A DNA stretch of 39,478 nt from Fibrobacterota bacterium (GTDB lineage: Bacteria > Fibrobacterota > Fibrobacteria > UBA11236). Positions 25,085-32,789 of this stretch are shown here, piece after piece. Within the stretch, counting starts at the first letter, position 1, and every line of letters starts with the position of its first letter. The stretch spans positions 1 to 39,478 of the forward strand of contig JAHFCH010000036.1 of assembly GCA_023249635.1 (NCBI GenBank). Direction: 5' to 3'. Under the pieces are notes generated by a model. That model was not told where the DNA came from. It made no database searches and saw only the letters and a list, made by a program, of their open reading frames with translations. Position numbers and translations under genes: made by a program.

Positions 25085-25498
25085 ATGGCAGTATCAGGAC
25101 CGGGGAACGCCCCGCCCGTAAGAGAAAGAACACCGACGGAACGGCCCCAGGAACACGAAGGCTACCGCCGCGAAACGCCCGGTGAGCAGAACCCGGGAGG
25201 CGAACGTCCGTCCGATTTCGGGCACCGCGATCCGGATTACAATCACGACGGCAGCATCAGCCGCGAGGAATCGGATACCTATCGGACCGACGTCCGTTCG
25301 GAAGACAGCCACTACGCCACCGATTCCAAAGAGCGCCTGGCGCACGAGAAGGAAGAGGGCAAGAACTACCGCGCGGAGCTGCAAGCCCACACGGCCGAGA
25401 ATGCCTCGAACAACGACAACAAGGCGCATAAGCTGTTCGGCAAGCAATCGCCGCAAACCGCCATGCCCACCCGTCCCGATGGGCCCTCGCCGTCCTGA
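25085..25498 (+). CDS. EF-hand loop protein near the needle gene
   Basis: 137 residues, very hydrophilic. AAGGAGGG is well placed before the ATG. Residues 51-62, D-Y-N-H-D-G-S-I-S-R-E-E, fit the canonical 12-residue EF-hand calcium loop exactly (Asp1, Asn3, Asp5, Gly6, Ser7, Ile8, Ser9, Glu12). A charged helix follows ('LAHEKEEGKNYRAELQAHT'). The protein encoded at 37602 has the same order: P-D-[YF], an EF-hand loop, then E-E-x-K-x-Y-R-A, so the two are paralogs. No signal peptide. It may be a T3SS substrate or a calcium-responsive regulator. Confidence 0.7.
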   Translation: MAVSGPGNAPPVRERTPTERPQEHEGYRRETPGEQNPGGERPSDFGHRDPDYNHDGSISREESDTYRTDVRSEDSHYATDSKERLAHEKEEGKNYRAELQAHTAENASNNDNKAHKLFGKQSPQTAMPTRPDGPSPS

Positions 25499-25545
25499 TT
25501 TCCGTTCCCGTTCCCGTATCCCATAACCCTTGATAAGGAGTATTC

Positions 25546-25743
25546 ATGCCCAATTTGAACGTACCCACGAACGTCGGCAATCCCCAGGATGTGCTGGATC
25601 AGATCGATGACGACATGTCGCCCGAAGATCTGTTGAAGGCCCAGCAGGAGCTGAGCGATATGATGGTCCGCTATACGGCCATCTCATCGATCATCAAAGC
25701 TGTCGGCGATTGCGAACAGGGTATCGCCCGTAACATGGCCTAA
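25546..25743 (+). CDS. sctF: T3SS needle subunit SctF
   Basis: A 65-residue helical-hairpin protein, the expected small needle size (YscF is 87, others 75-85). Two helices flank a turn with Pro: 'NPQDVLDQIDDDM' to 'SPEDLLKAQQELSDMMVRYTA', then 'ISSIIKAVGDCEQGIARNM', matching the needle C-terminal helix that lines the lumen. ATAAGGAG precedes the ATG. It sits just upstream of the rod gene and is followed by a terminator-like hairpin, as expected for a protein made in large excess. It contains one Cys, unusual for a needle subunit. Confidence 0.8.
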   Translation: MPNLNVPTNVGNPQDVLDQIDDDMSPEDLLKAQQELSDMMVRYTAISSIIKAVGDCEQGIARNMA

Positions 25744-25754
25744 AGTCCGGCCGT

Positions 25755-25783
25755 CCGGGCGGGGGAGACCTCGCCCGGTTCTT
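25755..25783 (+). terminator. Hairpin terminator/attenuator after sctF
   Basis: CCGGGCG, a 10-base loop, CGCCCGG (7-bp perfect stem), then TTCTTT, 12 bases past the sctF stop. It fits an intrinsic terminator or a 3'-protecting hairpin. Confidence 0.6.
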
Positions 25784-25827
25784 TCAGGACCCAAAATTTC
25801 GTTTCCCCCCCCACTCAGGAGTAGAAC

Positions 25828-25980
25828 ATGGATGACATTTTCGGTATTCCGCAGCAGTACCAGTACGTACCCCCGCCCCCTCCGCCGCCGCCGCCGCCGC
25901 CCGATCCGAACGATATCAACGAGTTCAGATCGGTGTTGGACGAGCCGCATCCGCAGAGCGGCCCGAGCGTAAACCCGTAA
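25828..25980 (+). CDS. 50-residue polyproline mini-protein with SctI-like motif
   Basis: This short gene has a good ribosome site (CAGGAG, 25816-25821). Translation gives an acidic/aromatic start (MDDIFGIPQQYQYV), eleven consecutive prolines (residues 15-25), then D-P-N-D-I-N-E-F-R-S-V-L and a short polar tail. The segment P-D-x-x-D-[IV]-x-E-F-x-S recurs in the downstream inner-rod protein SctI (residues 25-35), at its N-terminal end. A strong hairpin follows the stop. Possible roles are an export substrate, a rod-related peptide or a translation-paused leader controlling sctI; none is proven. Confidence 0.6.
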   Translation: MDDIFGIPQQYQYVPPPPPPPPPPPDPNDINEFRSVLDEPHPQSGPSVNP

Positions 25981-25986
25981 AATGAA

Positions 25987-26016
25987 GCGTCCGGGCGGCA
26001 TGCACCGTCCGGACGC
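25987..26016 (+). terminator. Hairpin terminator after the mini-gene
   Basis: GCGTCCGGGCGG, loop CATGCA, CCGTCCGGACGC: a 12-bp stem with one G-A mismatch, 6 bases past the mini-gene stop. A T-rich tract with repeated TTTTCG words follows (26035-26070). Confidence 0.65.
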
Positions 26017-26122
26017 CTCTTGTCTCCGATTTCCGTTCTTTTCGTCTTTTCGAGATTTCGCCTTTTCGCATTAGTAGACCCGGTGCGGGAAACTTTCCCT
26101 CGCCAAGCCACAGGAGTTCGCG

Positions 26123-26560
26123 ATGGATGCCATTTCCCTAAGCGCCATGCCGCAGGCCAATCTCGGCACCCAGGAGCCACCCGTTCCCCAGGCGCCCGAC
26201 GCCAGCGATGTGCAAGAGTTCCAGAGCCTTTATAATAACCAGGACATGGGCACCAAGCCGACCCAGCATGCCGACGGTTTCCAGGGCATGCTCATCAACA
26301 TGATGGGCGGGCAAGCGCCCGGCTCGGTAAGCGATAACATCTTCCAAGCCGCCATGGAGCGGATGGTGGAGATGCACGAGAAGAGCTGCGCCAGGATCGA
26401 GACCCTTGTCGATCGCATCGCGTCCAGTTCCAGCATGTCGCCCGCCGAAATGCTGGAAGCCCAGGTTTCCCTGGCGGATGCCACGACGGGATTGGCCACC
26501 TACCAATCCTTCGACAAGAAAACCGACGAGGGCATCAAAGCCCTGATGACGGGCCAATAG
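26123..26560 (+). CDS. sctI: T3SS inner-rod protein SctI (YscI-like)
   Basis: SctI anchors the needle in the export gate. 145 residues; ACAGGAG precedes the ATG. The N-terminal third is disordered with 'PDASDVQEFQSLYNNQ' (25-40), like the D-x-x-x-F segment of YscI/HrpB. The C-terminal half is helical and fits the family: 'MSPAEMLEAQVSLADATTG', then 'YQSFDKKTDEGIKALMTGQ', the usual K-x-x-x-x-G-I-x-x-L-L-x-x-Q ending. Position just after the needle gene matches other injectisome loci. Confidence 0.82.
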   Translation: MDAISLSAMPQANLGTQEPPVPQAPDASDVQEFQSLYNNQDMGTKPTQHADGFQGMLINMMGGQAPGSVSDNIFQAAMERMVEMHEKSCARIETLVDRIASSSSMSPAEMLEAQVSLADATTGLATYQSFDKKTDEGIKALMTGQ

Positions 26561-26606
26561 GATCCCCCGGCGGGATTCTCCCACAGGCGCGGCGAAAGAT
26601 TCCGAG

Positions 26607-28703
26607 ATGAAGAAGCTCATCCTTTCCGCCGCGCTCATGACGCTTACCGCATTTACCGCCATCCACGCGGGCCGGCCCGCCAACGGCTATTTCTACTTCA
26701 CCTTTTCCCGCGACTTCAACGGGGACAATATCGGTAAGGTGGAATGGAATTGGGACGGCAAACAGATCTTCTCGCTCGGCGCTCCCAAGAACTACCCCCG
26801 GGTGCCCGCCATTTTCAGCCTGGTGTATACCTGGGACAACGCCTTGCTCATCGCCGGCAAGTACAAGAACGAAGTGTACAAGATCAAGCCCGGCGACAAG
26901 CCCATGGATACGGCCAAGGTCGGCTGGAACCTGCCGGAACATATTTTCGTGGAACCCGGCCTCAAATCGGCCTGGATCACGGACAACCGCGGCTACCTCT
27001 ACCATACGCCCCTCGACCCCTACGGCAAGCCCGAGGAAATCCGGCCGACCGGATCGGAGAAAGGGATCAATACCATCTCCTATAAGGATGCGAACCAGGC
27101 CTGGTACACCCAAAGCACCTTATTCGATTCGACCCACATAGGCGAACTGGACACCAAGACCATGGCCACCAAGCGTACCCTGACCTTGGGTACCTTCGTC
27201 AACGATTCCCATTGGGATCCGTTCACAAACCAGGTCGTGCTGTGCGGGGACAAGACCCTGTCCCAATACGATCCCGAAACCAAAACCATCACCTCCAAGC
27301 GTACTTTTGCCCACGTCTCGGAACTGTATTCATGCGTGGTGGACGGCGAGGGTCATATGATCCTTTCCAGTTGGAAGGGGGACATCTACTTCATCGATTA
27401 TTCCAATACGGGTAAGGTGGGCGACCCTACCAATTTCACCGATAGTACGCTGCTGGTGGACGGCATGTTCTACATCACCCCGCTGATCGGACCCGGCTCC
27501 CCCCCCATCATCCATCGGCCTTTCTATGCCGGCACCCATGGCGCCTACGCCGACGGCGATGGGGACGGCCGCATCGATGGCGCCGTGATCGAGTTCAAGA
27601 GCGCCGTTTACGAGAAGCCGGCATTGGTCGGCATCATGGATCCGCGCGATCATGCCAAGACCCTGCAGGTCGATTCGAGCCGCATATCCCTGGTGGACTT
27701 CACGCATTGCCTGGTCGATTTCAAGGATCGGCAGCTGCCTTTCGGTACCGCTACGCTCCCAGGATCCAAGGGAAAAATCCTGCAAGACACCAGTTTGTTC
27801 GGAACTGAGGATATCCCGCTCTTCGATGGCGTCGGGCCCCAGGTCACCGTAGCCGAAGCCCGGCCGCCGCAATCCCGCGGTGACAAACCGCAACTGGAAG
27901 TCGTCTTTTCCGAGGCCGTCAAAGTGGACGTGGCCTCGAGGGAATTCCCGTTCCTCATCAAGCGTACCAATGCCGATGTGAACGGGCTTATCCAGGTGGA
28001 ATCCATCAAGGACCTGGGCAAGAACCGGTACCGGTACGTCTTCTCTTCCAGCGAGTATCCGCTGCTGGGCGACTCGCTGAAACTCATCCCGGCGCATAAG
28101 CAGGTCACGGATACCGTGGGAAACCTGAACAATATGTCCATCTGGATCCCCATCGGCGGTTATCCCTTCCCGGTCTTTTCCATCCTGCCCGAAAAGAAAC
28201 CCTGCCTGGTCTCGTATGGCGCGTTAGGATCCCCTGCGCCCGCCGCCCCTTCGGTGCTGGTGGTCGATCCCGCCCAATCGGGCCTATGCCTCAATTGCGC
28301 CGATGGGCGCGTAGGCGCGGCCCTGATCAGCGCTCTGCCCGATCCCGCGGCGCAGGGTTTCGAACCCTGGCTCATGACCATCACCATCCAGGGCCCGATG
28401 CGCTACACGCTGAACTTCTACAGCACCCTGGGCGAATTCGTGAATACCGTGGACGGCGTCATAGACGTGAACATGATCCGGAAGGTTCAGCCCGACAAGC
28501 AGGGGCGTTATACAGTGCGCCTGTATTGGTGGCCCGTGACCGCTACCGGCCGCCAGGCCGGCACGGGAGCCTACATCATGCGCGGCACCCTCTCCGGCGA
28601 TGGCCTGAAGAACCCCCTGCTGGAATCCTCCTCGCATCCCCTGAGTCTGCCCAAGAAATCGGAAAAGGTCATCGCCACCTTCGGGTATTTGCGCCGGAGC
28701 TGA
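26607..28703 (+). CDS. Secreted beta-propeller-like protein with FlgD-like C-terminus
   Basis: 698 residues, exported by the general pathway: signal peptide MKKLILSAALMTLTAFTAIHA. The first 320 residues contain repeated W-D and D-x-x-x-T-x-T strands ('NALLIAGKYKNEVYKI', 'QVVLCGDKTLSQYDPETKTI'), suggesting a seven-bladed propeller or similar. An acidic loop D-G-D-G-D-G-R-I-D (about 314-322) resembles a calcium site but lacks the final Glu of an EF-hand. The C-terminus 'YTLNFYSTLGEFVN...GAYIMRGTL' resembles FlgD-type Ig domains found at the ends of secreted proteins in FCB-group bacteria. It lies within the secretion locus, between sctI and sctT. Function unknown; possible surface adhesin. Confidence 0.65.
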   Translation: MKKLILSAALMTLTAFTAIHAGRPANGYFYFTFSRDFNGDNIGKVEWNWDGKQIFSLGAPKNYPRVPAIFSLVYTWDNALLIAGKYKNEVYKIKPGDKPMDTAKVGWNLPEHIFVEPGLKSAWITDNRGYLYHTPLDPYGKPEEIRPTGSEKGINTISYKDANQAWYTQSTLFDSTHIGELDTKTMATKRTLTLGTFVNDSHWDPFTNQVVLCGDKTLSQYDPETKTITSKRTFAHVSELYSCVVDGEGHMILSSWKGDIYFIDYSNTGKVGDPTNFTDSTLLVDGMFYITPLIGPGSPPIIHRPFYAGTHGAYADGDGDGRIDGAVIEFKSAVYEKPALVGIMDPRDHAKTLQVDSSRISLVDFTHCLVDFKDRQLPFGTATLPGSKGKILQDTSLFGTEDIPLFDGVGPQVTVAEARPPQSRGDKPQLEVVFSEAVKVDVASREFPFLIKRTNADVNGLIQVESIKDLGKNRYRYVFSSSEYPLLGDSLKLIPAHKQVTDTVGNLNNMSIWIPIGGYPFPVFSILPEKKPCLVSYGALGSPAPAAPSVLVVDPAQSGLCLNCADGRVGAALISALPDPAAQGFEPWLMTITIQGPMRYTLNFYSTLGEFVNTVDGVIDVNMIRKVQPDKQGRYTVRLYWWPVTATGRQAGTGAYIMRGTLSGDGLKNPLLESSSHPLSLPKKSEKVIATFGYLRRS

Positions 28704-28720
28704 GCGCGGGGAGAGAACCG

Positions 28721-29515
28721 ATGGGACGTTACTTCGTCAACTTGAAGACTTCCTATGGCATGCTGCATACCGCCCTGGATATCCCTTCGGGGGACATCAG
28801 CTTGGCGGCTTTCGCCCGCGCCGTGCTGCCCCTGGGCCAGGGTCTCGTCGACCTGATGGAGTCCGCCTACATCCGGGCCGGAAAACCGGCTTCCTGCGCC
28901 AAGGGATGCGCGGCCTGCTGCCGCCAGGAGATTCCCATCTCCGCACCCGAAGCGCTGATGCTGGCCGAGTATCAGGCCGCCCTGCCTGTTCCCGATCGGG
29001 AACGGGTCTCCTCCCGCTTCTCCGCCATCCGCGAGCATGTGCGGGCCACCGGCGCCGGCGGCCACGACCTCGAAGGCGGAGCCGCCTCCGCGGAAGTCCG
29101 CGCCCAAGGGCTGGCATGGTTCAAGCAGGCCCAAGCCTGCCCCTTCCTGGAAAACGAAGTTTGCACTGTCTATGCCTCGCGTCCCTTCCCGTGCCGGAAC
29201 CACATGGTCATCTCTCCGGCTTCGCTATGCTCCGATCCCGGGGCGGGCGGCGTGAAGGCCATGAACACCCGCTTTTCCATCAGCACGGTGCTGGCCCTGG
29301 TAACCGCCGAGTTCATGCAGGCGGAACCGCTGAAGCTTCCTCTGGCCGGTCTTGAGGACTGGACTCGCCTGAACCCGGACTATTCCTGGCGCCGTTTCCC
29401 TTCCCAGGAACTCGCCAACCGCTTCCTTGCGTTGTTGGAGGATTTCTGCCTACGGTCGATGCCGGTGAAGAAGACGCCGTCGGCGGAGGCGGCAGCCGCT
29501 GAGAAGAGGGTTTAA
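28721..29515 (+). CDS. YkgJ-family Cys-cluster protein
   Basis: YkgJ-type (UPF0153) proteins carry a Cys cluster thought to bind zinc or an iron-sulfur centre; their role is mostly unknown. Cys residues sit at 59, 63, 66, 67, 140, 148 and 158 in the family's pattern C-x3-G-C-x2-C-C and C-P-F-L...C-x-V-Y-x-x-R-P-x-x-C. The start at 28721 follows GGGGAGAG, 17 bases past the propeller gene; the frame is open upstream but overlaps that gene. The last codon and the TAA stop lie inside the GGTTTAA heptad repeat that follows, so the repeat supplies the gene's end. Possibly an assistant for maturation of a neighbouring protein. Confidence 0.85.
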   Translation: MGRYFVNLKTSYGMLHTALDIPSGDISLAAFARAVLPLGQGLVDLMESAYIRAGKPASCAKGCAACCRQEIPISAPEALMLAEYQAALPVPDRERVSSRFSAIREHVRATGAGGHDLEGGAASAEVRAQGLAWFKQAQACPFLENEVCTVYASRPFPCRNHMVISPASLCSDPGAGGVKAMNTRFSISTVLALVTAEFMQAEPLKLPLAGLEDWTRLNPDYSWRRFPSQELANRFLALLEDFCLRSMPVKKTPSAEAAAAEKRV

Positions 29516-29600
29516 GGTCTAAGGTTTAAGGAGGGTAGGATCCCCGTATCGGCCAAAGCCAGCTCCTTCACCTTAGACCTTAAACCTTAAACCTTTTTTA
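29509..29600. repeat. GGTYTAA heptad repeat hairpin (locus 2), terminator
   Basis: The left arm at 29509-29531 is GGTTTAA, GGTCTAA, GGTTTAA, GG. The right arm at 29571-29593 is CCTTAGA, CCTTAAA, CCTTAAA, CC, followed by TTTTTT. The arms pair over 23 bases with two mismatched positions that allow G-U pairs in one orientation. Same heptads as at 10375-10466. The remaining sequence to 29810 is C-rich with no gene seen and presumably holds the promoter for the next operon. Confidence 0.75.
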
Positions 29601-29810
29601 CCCTTCCCCCCCCCCGTAATCACTCCCACCCCCTCCCCCCGCGGTCCACCGCTAATCCACGTGGATTCCCCGTAATCCTTGCTTCCGTCGTGTAACCGCC
29701 CCCGTAAATAGGGCGTCCGCGCGCCGATTGCCGCGGGTTGCCGACCTAGGTTATCCAGTACCGGGACATGGTTCCCGCTATATCCGAAAGGGACAGCAAT
29801 GGAGGCGACG

Positions 29811-30254
29811 ATGCAACGCTCGATAGTCGGGGATTCGGAAATGGCCGAATGGGAAATGCCTTTCAAATCGGTGTTGGGATCGTTGCTGCAAGCGGGACTG
29901 CTCGCGGCCCGCAACGGCCTTGGCGCCCAGGCCGAAGCCATCTTGCGCCCGGTGGAATCGGTACGTCCCGGGCATGCCTCCACGCGCCTGGCGCGCGGCC
30001 TGGTGAACATCTACAAGGAGCGCTACCAAGAGGCCATCGACGGATTGGATAAGGGTTTGTTGCGCGATGACCCGAGCCATGACATGGCCCGCGCCGTCAA
30101 GGCCCTGGGGCTCTACCACCTCGGCCGCCTCGACGAATGCCGGGCCTTGCTCAAGGGTCTTGAAGAGCAAGCCGTCCGCGCGCCTAAAAGCGTCAGCGCC
30201 CAGGCCCGTAACCTCGCCGCTTCCCTGACTTCCGAAGTGGGATCGGCCTCCTGA
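29811..30254 (+). CDS. TPR-type T3SS protein, HrpB1/YscG-like
   Basis: About 147 residues in a three-to-four-repeat TPR fold: 'SLLQAGLLAARNGLGAQAEA', 'LARGLVNIYKERYQEAIDGL', 'ARAVKALGLYHLGRLDECRA'. HrpB1/HrpK proteins and the YscG chaperone share this size and layout; YscG and YscE together hold the needle subunit in the cytosol. I start at 29811 because GGAGG (29801-29805) is ideally spaced; an ATG at 29799 would add four residues. It heads the sctT-sctU operon, 15 bases before sctT. A needle-chaperone role would pair it with the small protein after sctD. Confidence 0.65.
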   Translation: MQRSIVGDSEMAEWEMPFKSVLGSLLQAGLLAARNGLGAQAEAILRPVESVRPGHASTRLARGLVNIYKERYQEAIDGLDKGLLRDDPSHDMARAVKALGLYHLGRLDECRALLKGLEEQAVRAPKSVSAQARNLAASLTSEVGSAS

Positions 30255-30269
30255 GGCTGGAGATTCACC

Positions 30270-31049
30270 GTGGATGAATTGCTGACATACGGCCTCGCGA
30301 TGGTGATGGCGAGTCCGCGCCTGCTGGGATTGCATTTGGCCATGCCGATGTTCTCCGACGGCGCCATTCCCAACCGTGTCCGCACGGGCCTATCCCTATC
30401 GCTAGGCCTCTTCGTCATGCCCTTGATACTCGGCCAGGGCCATCCGCCCACCAGCGTCTTCAGTTTCGCGGCCCTCGCCGCCAAGGAAATCTTCCTGGGC
30501 TTCGCATTCGGATTCCCGTTCGCGCTTTTCAGCTGGGCCGCGCAATCGGCGGGCGATCTCATCTCATTCGGCTCCGGCGCGAGCATGTCCGCTTTCTTCG
30601 ATCCGGTTTCCCATGAGGAAATCACGCCCATGGGAAACCTGCTCAAGCGCTACGCCGAGGTGTTGTTTTTCATTACCGGCTCCTACACCTTGCTCTTGGG
30701 CGCGCTCTTCGAAAGCTACCGCATCTGGCCGGTTGGCTCCTTCTACCCCAATCTGGGGCAATCCGGCATCGACTTCTTCACCTCCGCCTTCGGGCATTAT
30801 TTCGGGTCCGCCATCATGTTGGCATTCCCGGCCCTCACCTGCATGTTCATGATCACCTTCAGCATGGCCCTCATCAGCCGCTACGTGCCGCAGCTGAACG
30901 TGTTCTTCCTGTCCATGCCGTTGCAATGCCTGGCCGCCTGTTTCGTGATGACGTTGTCGTTCCCCATCTACGCCCATCTGTTCAAGGCGCATTTCGCCAA
31001 GACGGGTGAAGTCCTCTCCACGCTCCGCCACGTGTTCGCGAACCCATGA
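30270..31049 (+). CDS. sctT: T3SS export-gate protein SctT (FliR/YscT)
   Basis: The single-copy gate subunit that, with SctR and SctS, makes the core pore. Six or so transmembrane segments: 'GLAMVMASPRLLGLHLAMP', 'RTGLSLSLGLFVMPLILG', 'IFLGFAFGFPFALFSWAAQS' (the strongly conserved E-I-x-x-G region) and 'PQLNVFFLSMPLQCLAACFV' (conserved P-Q-x-N-x-F). 259 residues, normal. GTG start with GGCTGGAGA upstream. Confidence 0.95.
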   Translation: MDELLTYGLAMVMASPRLLGLHLAMPMFSDGAIPNRVRTGLSLSLGLFVMPLILGQGHPPTSVFSFAALAAKEIFLGFAFGFPFALFSWAAQSAGDLISFGSGASMSAFFDPVSHEEITPMGNLLKRYAEVLFFITGSYTLLLGALFESYRIWPVGSFYPNLGQSGIDFFTSAFGHYFGSAIMLAFPALTCMFMITFSMALISRYVPQLNVFFLSMPLQCLAACFVMTLSFPIYAHLFKAHFAKTGEVLSTLRHVFANP

Positions 31050-31068
31050 GAAGGACGGCGAGGACGGC

Positions 31069-32121
31069 ATGAGCGGGGAGAAAAGCGAAAAACCCACCCA
31101 GAAGAAGCTGCAGGACGAGCGCAAGAAGGGCAAGGTCGCAAAAAGCAAGGACGTGGCCGCGACCATCAGCGTGGTCTCGCTGCTTTTCTTCATCGTGGGA
31201 ACCACCACCTACTTCGTGAAAATCATCACCGACATCTTCTCGCGCAGCTTCACCAGCATCGCCAATCCCGGAGGCGCATTCACATCCAACCTGTTGGTGG
31301 TGGCGGGGCGCGCCCTGGCCTGGTGCATCTTGCCGGTTTGCGGCATGGCCATCGTAATGGGCGTGGTGGGGCACGTGGTCCAGTTCGGCTTCCTGTTCAC
31401 GTTCGACGCGCTTAAGCCGCAGCCGGGTAAATTCAATCCCGCCGGCAACCTCAAGCAGATGTTCAGCCCCGACGCCTTCTTCGAATTCGGCATGGGCATC
31501 GTAAAGCTTTTCGTACTGGGAATCATCTTCTACATCGTCGCCAAGGGATCGCTTCCGGCGCTCATCTCCTCGCTTTATGCGGGCGCCCCGGCCATGATGC
31601 CGGTGCTTACCGTGCTGATAAAAAAGACCCTGGTGTATTTCTCCGTAACCTTCATGATCCTGGCCGGGTGCGATTTCCTTTTCCGCAAGCACCGCTTCAT
31701 CAAGCAGAACATGATGACCAAGGACGAAGTCAAGCGCGAGTACAAGGACTCCGAAGGCGACCCGCACATCAAGAGCCGCCGCCGCCAACTCGCCGAAGAG
31801 GCCATCGAGCAGGCCATCCTGGATAAGACCCGCAAGGCCACCGTGCTGGTCGTGAACCCCACCCACTACGCCATCGCACTGTATTACGACGAGAACGCCG
31901 AGAAGCTGCCCGTGGTGATGGGCAAAGGCGAAGGCCGGTTGGCCCTGCGCATGATGAAGGCCGCCCAGGAAGAAGGCATTCCCATCATGCGGGACATCCC
32001 GTTGGCCCGCGGCCTATTTGCCGAGGCCGTGATCGATCATCAGATACCGGTAAGTTTCATCAAGCCCGTGGCGGAGACGTTGAAATGGGCGAGAAGGTTC
32101 AAGCGGGGACAGGCACTGTGA
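31069..32121 (+). CDS. sctU: T3SS substrate-specificity switch SctU (FlhB/YscU)
   Basis: Four transmembrane helices and a cytosolic autoprotease domain that switches export from early to late substrates. It starts 'SEKPTQKKLQDERKKGKVAKS', the family's basic N-terminus. The autocleavage motif N-P-T-H is at 263-266, the same residue number as in Yersinia YscU. Downstream 'HYAIALYYD', 'GKGEGRLALRMMKAAQEEGI' and 'PLARGLF' match the cleaved domain. 350 residues. The start at 31069 is chosen because the protein begins as the family does; the frame is open upstream into sctT. It is the last gene before a hairpin-containing gap. Confidence 0.96.
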   Translation: MSGEKSEKPTQKKLQDERKKGKVAKSKDVAATISVVSLLFFIVGTTTYFVKIITDIFSRSFTSIANPGGAFTSNLLVVAGRALAWCILPVCGMAIVMGVVGHVVQFGFLFTFDALKPQPGKFNPAGNLKQMFSPDAFFEFGMGIVKLFVLGIIFYIVAKGSLPALISSLYAGAPAMMPVLTVLIKKTLVYFSVTFMILAGCDFLFRKHRFIKQNMMTKDEVKREYKDSEGDPHIKSRRRQLAEEAIEQAILDKTRKATVLVVNPTHYAIALYYDENAEKLPVVMGKGEGRLALRMMKAAQEEGIPIMRDIPLARGLFAEAVIDHQIPVSFIKPVAETLKWARRFKRGQAL

Positions 32122-32225
32122 AGGGCGGGGTGAAGATCGGTTCGGGAATGGGGCGCAAAGCTTGGAACCAGGGTGCGTATTTGGCAGTCATCGTCTGGCG
32201 TCTGGCGTACGCCGCTTCGTGGCTA

Positions 32226-32274
32226 GGCGTCGGGCGTTAAGAAAATGCGCGCATTTTTCTTAACGCCCGACGCC
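32226..32274. repeat. GGCGTCGGGCGTTAAG hairpin with heptad arms
   Basis: The left arm GGCGTCGGGCGTTAAG-AAAATGCGC and the right arm GCGCATTTTT-CTTAACGCCCGACGCC are complementary apart from one extra A/T, a stem of about 24 bp with no loop. The right side continues as CGCCCGA heptads (32265-32282); two CGTCTGG heptads lie at 32192-32205. It fills the 269-base gap between sctU and the next gene, and may be a terminator or a mobile palindromic element. No other feature is visible in the gap apart from the ribosome site AGGAG at 32380-32384. Confidence 0.7.
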
Positions 32275-32390
32275 CGACGCCCAGGCGCGGAAATCGATAA
32301 GGCCCATCGACCAGAGACGCGCCGTACGCCGGACGAAACAGGGATATGAAGGATTACGGCTCTGTGTCATCAGAGCTATAGGAGAACCAA

Positions 32391-32789
32391 ATGGCGGAAC
32401 AAGTAGGCCCAAGCAGGGTAACCCAGCGGCGCATTTCGCGGACCGGCGGGGCCAAGTCCAAGCGCGCGTCGCGCGCGGGCGGCAAGAGCGTGCGCGTGGA
32501 CGGCCTCAAGCAGGTCGATACCATCCCGCGCCTGGAAGCTCAGGATTTCGAGGATGGCGAGTCCAAGGGGCTCAGCCGTTTGCTTGGCGAAGAAGGCGAC
32601 GAGGGTTTCACCCACGGTACCTTTGCCGAGGATTTGGCCCGGACCCTGGCCTTCGTCGAATCCCTGCCTCCCGATGCGCTGTCGGGTAAGCCCTCGGATC
32701 TGCACGCCGAATGCGCGCGCATCCTGATGGAAGAAGTGACCCGCGCCCGCGAGATGGCGAACCTGCGGAAGGCGGTGCCGCGCGCATGA
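32391..32789 (+). CDS. YscX-like T3SS protein (candidate)
   Basis: 132 residues with a basic, disordered first 45 residues and a helical C-terminal half. The call rests mainly on gene order: in Yersinia, yscX-yscY-yscV are consecutive, and here an unknown of YscX size is followed by a TPR protein of YscY size and then sctV. Weak similarity in layout: 'EGFTHGTFAEDLARTLAFVES' recalls the YscX segment that begins with F-A-S-P-G-Y-T-F and continues with R-E-L-D-T-L. YscX is an export substrate held by YscY and binds SctV. Its stop overlaps the next start (ATGA). Confidence 0.5.
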   Translation: MAEQVGPSRVTQRRISRTGGAKSKRASRAGGKSVRVDGLKQVDTIPRLEAQDFEDGESKGLSRLLGEEGDEGFTHGTFAEDLARTLAFVESLPPDALSGKPSDLHAECARILMEEVTRAREMANLRKAVPRA

